Shown piece after piece: positions 35,494 to 46,765 of a stretch of DNA of 64,000 bases. Positions within the stretch are counted from its first letter, which is position 1. Every line of letters begins with the position of its first letter. Origin of the DNA: Delphinapterus leucas (taxonomy: Eukaryota; Chordata; Mammalia; Artiodactyla; Monodontidae); contig NW_022098021.1 of assembly GCF_002288925.2 (NCBI RefSeq), positions 3,597,792 through 3,661,791 on the forward strand, given 5' to 3'. The position numbers and the translations under genes were made by a program. The notes beneath the pieces are model-generated. The model was not told where the DNA came from, did not search any database, and worked only from the letters and a program-made list of their open reading frames with translations.

Positions 35494-36291
35494 TAATTCA
35501 CAATTTTTAAATGTTATACTCCATTTATAGTTATTACAAAATATTGGCTATATACCCCATGTTGTACAATATATCCTTGTAGCTTATTTTATACAGACTA
35601 GTTTGTACCTCTTACTGCCGTGTCCCTATGTTGCCCCTCCTCCTTCCCCTGCCCCACTGGTAACCACTAGTTTGTTCTCTTTCTCTGTGAGTCTTTTTTT
35701 GTTATATTCACTAGTTCGTTGTATTTTTTAGATTCCACGTGTGAGATCATACAGTATTTATCTTTCTCTAAGTTATTTCACTGAGCATAATGCCCTCCAA
35801 GTCCATCCATGTTGTTGAAAATGGCAGAATTTCCTTTTTTTAAATGGCTGAGTGGTATTCCATTGTGTATTTATACCACATCTTCTTTATCCATTCATCT
35901 ATAGTTGATGGATGCTTAGGTTGCCTCTGTGAACATTGGGGTGCATGTATCATTTTGCATTAGTGTTTTTGTTTTTTTGGATATATATTCAGGAGTGGAA
36001 TTGCTGGGTCATATGGTAATTCTAGTTTTAGTTTTTCTTAGAAACCTCCATACTGTTTTCCACAGTAGCTGCACCAATTTACACTCCCATCAGGGTGTAT
36101 GAGGGTTTCCTTTTCTCCACGTTCTCAGCAACATTTGTTTGTGTTCTTTTTGATGGCCATTCTGACAGATGTGAAGTGATATCTCGTTGTGGTTTTGACT
36201 TGCGTTTCCCTGACGATTAGCAACGTTAAACCCCTTTTCATGTGTCCATTGGCCATCCATATGTCCTCTTTGGAAAATTCAGGTCTTAACA

Positions 36292-36954
36292 TCAAAATCC
36301 TCTTTGTCTATTCAGGTCTTCTGCCCATTTTTTCGTCGGGTTGTTTGTTTTTTTGATGTTGAGTTGTATGAGCTGTTTAAATATTTTGGATATTGACCTC
36401 TTATCGGTCATATCATTTGCAAATCTTTTCTCCTCTTCAGTAGGTTGTCTTTTTTTTGTTGATGGTTTCCTTTGCTGTGCAAAGGAAAGTTTAAGTTTAA
36501 TTAGGTCCCATTTGTTTAATTTTGCTTTTGTTTCTCTTGCTTTAGGAGGTGGATCCAAAAAAATATTGCTACAATTTGTGTCAAAAAGTGTTCTACTTAT
36601 GTTTTCCTCTAGGAGTTTTATGGTTTCTGGTCTTACATTTAGGTCTTTAATCCATTTGAATTTTGTATGTGATGTGAGAGAATGTTTCAATTTAATTCTT
36701 TTACATGTAGCTGTCCAGTTTTCCCAGCACCACTTATTGAAGAGACTGTCTTTACTCCATTGTATATTCTTGTCTCCTTTGTCATAGATTAATTGACCAT
36801 AGGTGCGTGGGTTTATTTCTTTGCTCTCTATTCTGTTCCATTGAGCTATGTGTCTGTTTTTGTGCCAGAACCATACTGTTTTGATTACTGTAGCTTTGTA
36901 GTATAGTCTGAAGTCAGGAAGCATGATTCCTCGAGCTCTGTTCTTCTTTCTCAA
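36292..36954 (-). pseudogene. L1 ORF2 fragment, open for 220 codons
   Basis: This minus-strand frame holds the ORF2 region downstream of the RT core: [58 protein letters not shown] and [18 protein letters not shown]. It lacks endonuclease and RT domains and ends at a stop near 36292, before the normal C-terminus. It is a remnant inside the inverted L1, not a gene. Confidence 0.9.
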
Positions 36955-37571
36955 GATTGTTTTGGCTCCTCAGGGTCTTTTGTGTTTGCATACAAATTTT
37001 TAAAATTATTTGTTTTGGTTCTGTGAAAAATGCCAATACAAATTGAAGAATAAAAACCATAGGATCATCTCAATAGATGCAGAAAAAGAAATAGATGCAG
37101 AAAAGAAAACTCTCCAGAAAGTGGGCCTAGAGGGAACATACCTCAACATAATAAAGGCCATATATGACAAACCTACAGCTGACATCATACTCAATGGTGG
37201 AAAGATGAAAGTATTCCGTCTAAGATCAAGAACAAGACAAGGATGCCCAGCCTTGCCGCTTTCATTCAACATAGTATCGGAAGTCCTAGCCACAGCAGTC
37301 AGATTTAAAAAAAAAAGAGAAAGAAAGAAAAGGAATCCAAATTGGAAAGGAAGAAGTAAAACTGTCACTGTTTGCAATGATATTTGAGATTTTATTACAG
37401 CTCACCCCACCCACACCACTTTCGGGGTGGGTGGTGGGTTACATGACCCTCTGTCTCCTCTCAGCTGGTTGGACCGTGCATGTCACTATCAGGAAGTGTG
37501 TCTATAAGTTGCCAACAGAGGCACGGATGCAGATGGACTCAAAAGATGAACTATGCCAACAAGAGTGCCCC

Positions 37572-37703
37572 AGGGCACAAATATTCAGTTATAAGACGTA
37601 GTAGTTCTGAGGATCTGGTGTACAGTATGGTGACTGTGGTTAATAATATGGTATCTTATATATACTTGAGAGTCTCTGAGAGTAGATCTTAAGCATTCTT
37701 ATG

Positions 37704-37746
<43 letters not shown>

Positions 37747-37882
37747 CAACTATGTGAAGAGATGAATGTTAACTGTCTTGATCTTGGCAGTCATTCCACA
37801 GTGTACGTGTTTGTCAGATCATCATGGTGTACACTTTAATTATGTATAACTGTATTTGTCAATCATTCCTGAATAAAGTTGG
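37572..37882 (+). mobile_element. L1 3' UTR tail, older family, with CA microsatellite
   Basis: Sense L1 3' UTR text runs from about 37572: GTGTACAGTATGGTGACTGT, GAGAGTAGATCTTAAGC, then GTCAACTATGTGAAGAGATG, ending TCCTGAATAAAGTTGGG. The CA repeat at 37706-37744 sits at the point where this family carries a CA-prone run. Confidence 0.8.
37706..37744. repeat. (CA)n microsatellite
   Basis: An uninterrupted run of about 19 CA units lies inside the L1 3' UTR. It is likely length-polymorphic. Confidence 0.97.
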
Positions 37883-39504
37883 GGAAGAAAGAATGCCGCA
37901 AGACACTGTTCAAGACAGAGCAGTTGCCAGGGATCAGTGGTTGCTGGAGCTGGAAAGTCAAATGAAGTTCAGGTCTGTTTGGCGAGGATGGGTCCCGTGA
38001 AGCCAAAACTGGGTAGGGAGAGGGAACCAGTCAGTAAAGAAGATGTAAAAAGCCCTCCAGAGAGAACCAGAGACACCGTGGAAGAAGACACGTGAAAGGT
38101 TTTTTCCACATTCCCATAGCCCACCAGGTTCTGGCTTCCCCAGGCTTGGCTTTCCTTTTCTCCTGCATATCTAGTGACCTTTTTCCTTGAGGGAACACGT
38201 GACATAACTAACTTCCTTGGATGTTATCCTAACTGCAAGGACAATGACACTTAAAAGACATCTGTTGCATGTGCTCAGGAAGATCCACCCTTTGGTCTGG
38301 AATGTTATAGAATCACTAAAATCATTTCCCATAGCATCATAGGTAAAGAAAGCCTTTGAGACTGGGAGCAACACGGGCATGGCTTCTTCCAGAGTGCACA
38401 GGTCCAGGACAGGAACAAGAGGCCATGGTTGGCAAAGTCCTGGAGGTGGAAGTCTCCACGCACGGTGAGGTGCAGGGTAACTATTTCCTGATAACTAGTG
38501 TGCAAGTTAATGTCTAGCTTTTCAGGGTAATGTCAGTGGACCCGGAAGTCACGACGGACCGTTCAGCTTTATCGAGTATTTCAGAATATGCGGGTCAGAA
38601 TTGGGATGATTTATCTTTTTTACCAAGTGCAAGATGCTATGTGTAAACTTTCATTCCCCGGAACATGGCTTTCATCTGGCTTCAGCTGCACGCGTGAAAT
38701 ACGGTCACGGTTATGGGGCTCACGGGGAGGAATACTCATAAGTGTTTGCGCAGTTGTGCCTGTGTCAGGTAAGGGCTTCATCCAACCTTGAATTCCAGAA
38801 ACTTGGATTTTAAAGTTGCACATGGTAACCATGTTGGCTAGGTTTTGAAATCCAGAGCTGGATTATTAAGCCTTGTATATTCATAAAATGTGTGATAGAA
38901 ATTTTAAGATTAAGAATGGTGTTTCTTTCCTTTGCCTTTTATTGGCTGGTGAGAAGGACATCACGGGATGGTAAACATAAAATGTTTACCCAGGCCGAGG
39001 TGGGTTTGCCTTCCTGTTTTCAAAAATTGACATGGTATGACATAGGCCTTCATGGGAAGAGATTCTTTGGAACATTTAAATTGTCAAATCTTAAAAACAG
39101 TAGTTTTAAAATTAATGATTTCAGGTTAAATTTCTCTATCTGAAATACTGGGGTTTATTATCATAATTACTTGAATTTTTTGACTTCAAAGTGGGTATTT
39201 TGGGTATTTTCCCTCTTTTCATTGTTACACATGTTAAGCTCTGAGATTCTGACACCAAGCTGCAGTATGAGAAATGAACATGCATTTTAACTTTGCTTTC
39301 AGGAAGATTAGGGCAAAGGAGTAAAACTTGGAGATGGATTTGCAACTAGGTTATCTGGGTAGGGGCAAGGCTGAAATGATTCTGGGACTTCTGGTATCTC
39401 TGTAGAGGAATGATTTTGTTCCATCTGTTCTTACAAGGGATAAGCATTGGTTATTTTCTTTATATGACTAGCAGAAGGAAAACAAAATTAGAGCTAATTA
39501 CTTT
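37883..39504. other. Non-coding unique interval
   Basis: No gene or clear repeat was recognised. ORFs are short and overlap on opposite strands. Confidence 0.4.
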
Positions 39505-39825
39505 TTTTGCCAGCTTACTCTTCCATTGAAGTAAAATTCACATAACATAAAATTAACCATTTTGAAGCGGACAGTTCAGTGGTATTTAGCACATTCAGAA
39601 TGTTGTACAACTGCCACCTCTGTCTAGTCCCAAAATAAAACTCTGTGCCCATTAAGCAGTTACTCCCCATCCCTTTCTCCCCACAGACCCTGGCGAACAC
39701 CAGTCGGCTTTCTGTCTGTGGATTTACTCACTCTGGTTATGTCATATAAACTGAACCATATACTAAGTGACCTTTGATGTCTGACTTCTTTTACTTAGCG
39801 TCCCATGCTGCCTTCTTTTGTGTTT
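39505..39825 (-). mobile_element. Old L1 3' end remnant
   Basis: Antisense L1 3' UTR text: AAATTCACATAACATAAAAT, TTCAGTGGTATTTAGCACATT, then CCCCATCCCTTTCTCCCCAC and TCTGGTTATGTCATATAAAC. It is the leftmost of three stacked antisense L1 pieces. Confidence 0.7.
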
Positions 39826-40045
39826 GATTTTTTTCTAATTTATTTATCTGTTTTTTAACTTGGAATATAATTGACATATATCATTATACTAGCAGGTGTG
39901 CAATATAATGTGACATTTGTATACATTGCAAAATGATCACCACATTAAGTCTTATTAACATCCATCCCCATACATAGTTACAGAAAAAATTTTTGTGTGT
40001 GATGAGGACTTTTAAGATTGACATGTATAACCTCTCTCACCGTCA
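39826..40045 (-). mobile_element. Old L1 3' end remnant of another family
   Basis: The antisense tail TTGGAATATAATTGACATAT, then GTGTGCAATATAATGTGACA, GATCACCACATTAAGTC and GATGAGGACTTTTAAGAT, corresponds to an L1MA/L1MB-type 3' UTR. It separates two pieces of other L1 sequence and may be a nested insertion. Confidence 0.7.
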
Positions 40046-40800
40046 ACATCCCCCACCAGAGTCACGACAGACGAACCTACACTGACACATTATCATCACC
40101 CAAAGTCCATGGTTTACCTGAGGGTTCACTCTTGGTGTACATTCTGTGAGTTTGCACAAGTGTATAATGACAGGTGTCCATCGTTACAGTATCATATGGA
40201 ATACTTTCCCTGCCCTAAAAATCCTTTGTGCTCTACCTATTTATCCCTGCCTCTCCCCTACAACCTTTGGCTAACACTGATTTTTTTTTTTTACTGTCTC
40301 CATTGTTTTTCCTTTTCCAGATGTCTTAGAGTTGGCGTCATACAGCATGTACCCTTTTCAGATAAGCTCCTTTCACTTAGCAATATGCATTTAAGTTTCC
40401 TCTGTGTGGTTTCATGGCTGATAGCTCATTTCTTAGTGCTGAATAATAGTCCATCGTCTGGATGGACCAGTTTATTCATTCCCCTACTGAAGGACACCTG
40501 GGCTGCTCCACGTTTTGGTAATTGTGAATGGAGCTGCCATAAACATCCATATGCAGGTTTTTATGTGGGCATAAGTTTTCATCTCCTCTGGGTAAATGCC
40601 AAGGGGTGAGTTTGCTAGATCATGCGTGAGTGTGTTTAGTTGTGTAAGAGACTTCCACGCCGCCTTCCAGCGTGGCTGCAGCATTTGCGTTCCCACCAGC
40701 AGTGCGTGAGCGTTCCTGTTGCTCCACATCCTTATCACCATTTGCTGCTGTCAGTGTTCTGGAGCTTGGCCATTCTAATGGGTGCGGGTAACTACTTTTT
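40046..40800 (-). mobile_element. Old L1 3' UTR and ORF2 end
   Basis: Antisense text begins CATCCCCCACCAGAGTCACG and continues TTCACTCTTGGTGTACATTC and TAGCAATATGCATTTAAG. It ends with TCCCACCAGCAGTGCGTGAG and GGCCATTCTAATGGGTGCG. This is the L1MC/L1ME class. Coding sequence is decayed. Confidence 0.75.
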
Positions 40801-41119
40801 GAAGGCATGTATTTCCACTTTGAGACCTGAGTAGTAATATTTTATGGAAACATGCTGTCGTTCAAGCAGCCTTTCAGAGCCTGGGAATGTCTTCCTGCCT
40901 GGGGGTGACTGAATCGGCTGTTCTGCCCAGCAGACTCCTGCCCCGGGGTCAAGGCCCCCGCTGAGTGGATGGAGTCTGGGCTGAGGTGTTCTCTTCCCCT
41001 TACTTTCTCTCTCAGCTGACCGAGCCTCGGCCTCGCACCTGTGTTGTCATGGTGGCTTCCTGCCTCTTGCCTCTTCATCCTTCCCTCCATGTCCAGTGTT
41101 TCTGCCCGTCTCATGTTTT

Positions 41120-41468
41120 TTTTAAAATTAATTTATTTATTTATGCTTGGCTGTGTTGGGTCTTCGTTGCTGCATGCGGGCTTTCTCTAGTTGTGGCGAG
41201 CGGGGGCTACTCTTTGTTGCGGTGAGCTGGCTTCTCCTTGCGGTGGCTTCTCTTGTTGCGGAGCACAGGCTCTAGGCGCGCGGGCTTCAGTAGTTGTGGC
41301 ACACGGGCTCAGTAGTTGTGGCTCACAGGCTCTAGAGCGCAGGCTCAGTAGTTGTGGCGCATGGGCTTAGTTGCTCTGCGGCATGTGGGATCTTCCCGGA
41401 CCAGGGCTCGAACCCGTGTGCCTTGCATTGGCAGGCGGATTCTTAACCACTGTGCCACCAGAGAAGCC
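41120..41468 (-). mobile_element. Long-form CHR SINE
   Basis: A longer CHR SINE on the minus strand, with an AAATAAAT-type tail complement at left and several CAGTAGTTGTGGC modules, ending AGAGAAGCCC at right. Flanks CCGTCTCATGTTT and CCGGCTCCCATTT may be a diverged TSD. Confidence 0.92.
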
Positions 41469-42808
41469 CCCGGCTCCCATTTCTTTTCTTCATTCTCTAA
41501 ATTCCTTTGTCAGCAGCATTTCTGGAGCTGCCTCTTCTGGTTGCCAGGCACTGGCCGATTTACTCTTCCGAGTGTGCGTGGATTTGACCCTAGGACGGGG
41601 TCAAAATCTGTACCAGTGGGTCCCGGTTCTGCCTTTTTGAGCTAATATATAGTCAATCTAATTTCCCTTGCATATAATAGCTATTAAAACATTCCAAGAC
41701 TGCGAACATGCTTATTTAAGACCGGAAGAGCCTGGGTCACAGAGCAAGGAGGCGATTACAGAGAGTGGGAGCCACAATGGGACAGGGCAGGCTCAGGTGG
41801 TTTGGGAGACTTTGGGGACGTGTATAATCCAAGACAACGTGGGAAAGACGAGGGCGCAGGACAAAGACAAAAACTGTTCACGTGGTAGTTTTCATGGTCG
41901 GTATATGCCCTGAAAATAACCTCTCCAGCTTCCGTCTTCAGAAGGAAAATATGTGTGGTGTTTTAGATTGAAAAATCACAGAATTCCCACATTAGCACCA
42001 TCTTTCCACTTAGCCCCTGTCCTGTCGGGAGAGGAGGACCGGAGGGGAGACAGGCATTCTTCCTGACCTCTAGCTCCTCACGTGGCTTTGAGATCACACT
42101 GTTTGTACCTTTCTGTTGCGATCCTTGCCGGTGAATGCTGACGGCCTTCTATACATTTATAAGGAATTCTACTTGATAATTCTTGTTTAACTTCAGAGAT
42201 TCTGGATCGGTTACAAGGTGACCCGTGATGAGACCAATTGCTATAACTGGAAAGCAATGACTCTGATGTCTGTACACCACACAGGAAATTGAGTCTCATT
42301 ACTGTAATCCTGTCGTGTATAATACGGATGTAATTATAGGAATGGAAGTAAAAAAAATAACCAATGTGATACTGAGCGTCATTACAGCCTTACCGACTAA
42401 TTTACTGTAATTTCATGACATTTTACAAATTGGCATTTATCGCTCCCTGTTTACCCTGCTTTGTTCCTCTAGTAAGCTCGCTTTCTTACCTCAAACACAA
42501 ATGGAATTGTGGTCTCCCATCTACCCTACCAGAAAAGCTCTTGGTAAGTGGGGCAAACGGTTTAGGCTTACAAAGAATGATTCACAACACCGGAGTTTAA
42601 AAAAAGAAAGGAAAATGACTAGACTACTGAACTAACAGAAAAGGAACCCCGTACTTCAGAAGATGTATTTATTTGCTTGTGTAGTCCTAGTTACACTTGG
42701 TTCCACAGGGGGATGGGAGAAAAATAAAAAGTGATTTTAGGGGAAAAACGTGAAAGATGGTACAGAACGCGGGGTGGAAATTCTGTAGTCCGTTTGCTGC
42801 TTTGTCAT
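41469..42808. other. Non-coding unique interval
   Basis: No gene was recognised in this interval, and I see no clear repeat. Confidence 0.4.
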
Positions 42809-42823
42809 CCTGAAGCCTGTGTT

Positions 42824-43037
42824 GTTTTTTGTTGTTGTTGTTGTTTTGCGGTACACGGGCCTCTCACTGTTGTGGCCTCTCCCACTGCGGAGCACAGGCT
42901 CCGGACGCGCAGGCTTAGCGGCCGTGGCTCACGGGCCCAGCCGCTCCGCGGCACGTGGCATCTTCCCGGACCCGGGCACGAACCCGCGTCCCCTGCATCG
43001 GCAGGCGGACGCTCAACCACTGCGCCACCAGGGAAGC
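42824..43037 (-). mobile_element. CHR-type SINE with GTT-repeat tail
   Basis: A short-form CHR SINE on the minus strand. Its A-tail has become (AAC)n, read as GTTGTTGTTGTTGTT at 42830-42844. A perfect 15-bp TSD, CCTGAAGCCTGTGTT, is at 42809-42823 and 43038-43052. Confidence 0.95.
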
Positions 43038-43052
43038 CCTGAAGCCTGTGTT

Positions 43053-44940
43053 TTAAACTTTTTTGTGTGTGGTGCAGCAGAAGAAACCCAAGAGCTTGAC
43101 TGCAATTATGGAATCCCGTTTGGTTTTGTTTCCATCATGGCCGTACCCTGCCTGAAAAATGATGTCTTAGGTTAAAAGCTGTCCATCCAAGGATCTCCAT
43201 TTTCTGCCCAAAGTAATATTTCTGCGCTTAGAGAAGCCACCAGATCTCTGTGATGTGAACACATTCATCCTGGTCGAGGTGCCTTTCCAGGGGTCCTGTT
43301 GAGGGTCCAGATGCATGCCTCCAAGAAACTGTATCTGTTCCACAGGGACCTAGGGCAGGCTCTAAGCTTGTTTTTTTTTTGTTTTCGGCCATCTGTGGGG
43401 GGAAGCATGCAAATTGTAAGTATTTTATAAATTATGCCTCCTCACATAATGTTTTTTTCAGTTCCAGTCCATTTTAGGCCCCCAGTCAAGTCATTAGGTC
43501 CTGAGTTGGTTGAAACAAATTGGCTTTTAAATGTCTCTGATGCCTGTTGGCCCCTGTATTTCAGCATGAGGAGGTTAGAATGGGTTCCCTGCCAGGGCTG
43601 CCCTCTTGTTTCTTTCTCTCCTAGCAGGTGGTGTATTTGTCACTTTACAATCCCTGAAACACACTTAAGTTTCTTACTCCCTTTTCCTCTAAAGAGTATA
43701 AAATTCCCGTCGGACTCGGAGAGCAAAATGAGATGGAAACTTCGAAAGAAAGACTCTTCTCTGGCACATCCTCCGCACCCCGAAATCCTCAGCAGCGCGT
43801 TTCTTCCCAATGCTTGGTTATCGAGAGTGAAGCTTGCATCACTTTTCAAAATGACAGTGTGACTGTAGTTTTAAACGGCACGGAGTGGGGAGTAGTGCTG
43901 AAGTGAGCCGTGGCTTGGAGGCTGAAACCACATCTGTATCATTTCCCACTTGCCTCCCGAATATCATTTCACTGGTGGGCTTTTGAACGTATCAGATTCA
44001 CTGGTCGTGTTTCTGAGTGGTTTGAAAGCAAACTGCAGTCAGTCACCAAATGGATGCAAGGAGCCGTGGAAGGACCCTTCTATTCTTTGCCCTTTTCTGT
44101 CTCTGTTTTCATGGGAATGTTCTGGAACCAAATGGGGGTGAACCTGCTTTTTCTCACTCCCTTTGTCCCTAATTCCGATTGCTCCCTGAATGTATCTGCC
44201 TTGCTTGTTAGCGTCAGGCTTTACAAAGAAGGTGAACTGATGAAACAGACACGGTCCCCACGAGGTGGAGGGGGAGGCCTGGCGAGGTGGAATTTGGGGA
44301 ATGGCAGCAATGTACCTTACGCGTCTGTGGTGTCCTGAGGATTTGGGTCATGTGACCTGGAATGCCAGGTGGCTGTCTCCAGGGCCACTGCCCTGCAGTT
44401 GTCAATCTTGAAATGCTTAAAAATGTCTGACATTCTTCCTTTCCAGAAGGCGTGCTGTGTGTACACATCCTTGCTGTTGAAATCAAGCCTGGTGGATATA
44501 CGAGTTGTAGAACAGGACAGACGGAGTCACGGCAGGCCAGGTGCACAGTGGCACCTTGGGAAATGCCTCCAGTTTTTTTTTCAGATGCCAACGACTATGT
44601 GGAAGTTAGGCGTTTTACCAAGTAGTTTCTCACTTTAATATTTTGGGAAATGTGATGACACAACCTTTGCGCACGAATATCTCTTGTGCTTTTGATAGAA
44701 CGTGAAGTCATTCCACCAGACGTAGGACAGGATTATGAAAGAAAGATATCGTACGCACACATTTTAGAAGATCTGGGCATTAATTTTTGTTCTGATGAGC
44801 ATACTTCAGAGGGTGAAGGTGTTCGGAAGAGTGTTGAAAATATTCTCCTGGGCTCTGCTGGAGTTTGTGGGTTGAATAAGCTTACCTTCAGTTAGCAGGC
44901 CTGAGTTCTCCCAGTGAGTGACGGAGAGGCTCCGAAAAGA
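43053..44940. other. Non-coding unique interval
   Basis: No gene was assigned. A 69-codon open frame (44686-44895) has unusually protein-like composition and is reported as a finding. The ORFs at 43434-43862 and 43910-44338 are without recognisable domains. Confidence 0.35.
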
Positions 44941-44954
44941 ACACCGTATTTTAG

Positions 44955-45229
44955 TTTATTTTTTTATTTTATATTGGAATATAGTTGGTTTACAGTGTGT
45001 TAGTTTCAGGTGTACAGCAAAGTGATTCAGTTATATATAAATACACATATATACACTCTTTTTCAGATTCTTTTCCCAGAATATTGAGTAGAGTTCCCTG
45101 TGCTCTACAGTAGGTCCTTGTCGCTTATCTATTTTATATATAGTAGTGTGTGTATGTTCATCCCAAACTCCTAATTTATCCCTCCCCCCAACCTTTCCCC
45201 TTTGGTAACCCTAAGTTTGTTTTCTATGA
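44955..45229 (-). mobile_element. 5'-truncated L1 3' end
   Basis: The antisense tail TATATTGGAATATAGTTGG, AGGTGTACAGCAAAGTGATTC and AGTTCCCTGTGCTCTACAG lies mainly in the 3' UTR. The flanks AAAAGAACACCGTATTTTAG and AAAAAAGGACATTTTAAA look like a degraded TSD. Confidence 0.88.
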
Positions 45230-45235
45230 AAAAAG

Positions 45236-46002
45236 GACATTTTAAATGGAGATCCCCCAGTTGGTGCTTTCTCCCTTTGATTTAGGTTACATAAATCCAA
45301 TTACTATAATTATATTACTTATTTACTTGTTTGTTTACTTATTTGAAAACTTGGAGTGCCTTGGAGGGTAAGTCTTCTGACAGGTTAGAAGATACTGGTT
45401 GTCAGCTCATGGTCTGATTGGTGGTACAAATCAGAGGATTGAAATTTCAAATTAAGGACTATGTTTCTAAATTGAGAGCTCAAGCATAGAGATGTTCAGA
45501 TGTCCTTAATGTCCACAGGTGTCAGGGGCAGGGAGGTGAGCTAGATTGTTTTTTCCCCTGCGTGGCTTAGATATTTCCGAATTTGCTATACTCAGTAGCT
45601 CTTCCCTAAAGTTGAGTTATACTGGCAAAGTCCAGACCTCTGTGTGAGGAGAGGGTGGTAAAGAAACAAGTCGTTTCATGGGGGTGAGATCTAACCTGGC
45701 TCAGGGACCGCTTGTGAACTCTCCCTCAGGACATCCTAACCATTTCCCTGGCAATAGTTGAGTTTGTTGATACGTGAGCATATCATAACACCCCACTACC
45801 TCTACCCAGCCTCCCCACGCTTCATCAGAAACAAATCGATTGTTTTACATGTGCCAAAATAAGAAGGTTGAATTTTGCCAATGTGGAAAGGAAAAACTGG
45901 GATAGCCTATTACGTGATTATTTTACATTTTACATATTCTTCCTAGAAAATAATTATTTCGTATTTGACTTGACAGAACGATGAACTTATTAGTAGGGAA
46001 TC
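45236..46002. other. Non-coding unique interval
   Basis: No gene was recognised. ATTT-rich low-complexity sequence lies at about 45308-45345. Confidence 0.4.
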
Positions 46003-46017
46003 AAAATCTCTTACTGG

Positions 46018-46225
46018 GGGCTTCCCTGGTGGCGCAGTGGCTGAGAGTCCGCCTGCCGATGCAGGGGACACGGGTTCGTGCCCCGGTCCGGCAAGATCCC
46101 ACATGCCGCAGAGCGGCTGGGCCCGTGAGCCACGGCCGCTGAGCCTGCGTGTCCGGAGCCTGTGCTCCGCAACGGGAGAGGCCACAGCAGTGAGAGGCCC
46201 GCGTACCGCTAAAAAAATAAAAATA
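46018..46225 (+). mobile_element. CHR-type SINE
   Basis: A short-form CHR SINE in sense orientation with an AAAATAAAAATAAAAA-type tail. A perfect 15-bp TSD, AAAATCTCTTACTGG, is at 46003-46017 and 46226-46240. Confidence 0.96.
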
Positions 46226-46574
46226 AAAATCTCTTACTGGTAGAGTTATTCAATAGGAAATTCAATTTGACAAGTTAAGACTCCCAAACAGAAAAGTGTC
46301 TTATCTTCTCTAGTCTTTTTTATTTTTATTTTTTTTGAAGGGATTTAGGAAACTCCCTACTCCTTTTTTTTTTTCCCCTTCATTTTTCTTTTCCTAGTGC
46401 CTTGGTGATAGGACAGAGTGCTTTCTTCTCCTTTCTAGAGAAAGAGAAATCTGTCCACATCACCTCCAGGGCCTCCTGGCTAGCTTCTCTCGCTGGGTCC
46501 CCAGCACACTGTCTGCCTGCCTGCTGGATCAGACTCATCTTTTTAAAAACTTCTATCCTGGCATTAACTTAGTC

Positions 46575-46765
46575 TAGAAATCTGCTGCCCACTCCAGTTG
46601 CCACCAGCCACATATGGCTATTTAACTTAGTTAAACAGAATGGAAATATTAGCTCCTTAGTTGCATCGGCCACATTTCATATGCTCACTGGCCACACGTG
46701 GACAGAACAGAAGAACATTTGTATCATCACAGAAAGTTCTATCGATGATGCTGGTCTAACACTCG
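46575..46765. mobile_element. hAT-like nonautonomous DNA transposon
   Basis: It contains CCAGCCACATATGGCTATTTA, later CTCACTGGCCACACGTGGAC and the arm CATCACAGAAAGTTCTATCG. These match both halves of the short mammalian DNA transposon whose partial relative is at 20905-21020. Confidence 0.65.

Larger units (their letters stand above)
35208..37384 (-). mobile_element. L1 with 5' inversion (twin priming), carrying a nested SINE
   Basis: From 35208 to about 37030 the plus strand is antisense L1 (3' UTR, then ORF2 going upstream). At about 37031 orientation flips, and 37038-37384 reads sense ORF2 ([20 protein letters not shown] then RQGCP, the RT region). The inverted block is a more 5' part of ORF2, and about 130 codons between the two blocks are missing. 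This is the arrangement expected from twin-primed reverse transcription. Flanks TTTGCATCAATATTTTT and TTTGCAATGATATTTGA are a possible imperfect TSD, but the right one overlaps L1 sequence. Confidence 0.85.

Noticed and set aside
35223..35510. Recurrent ORFs with RTRVPCIGRRTLNHCATREA-type peptides in many places
   Set aside because: They are translations of the antisense CHR SINE and recur wherever it inserted.
37706..37744. CRISPR-like or regulatory tandem array
   Set aside because: It is a plain CA dinucleotide microsatellite in an L1 3' UTR.
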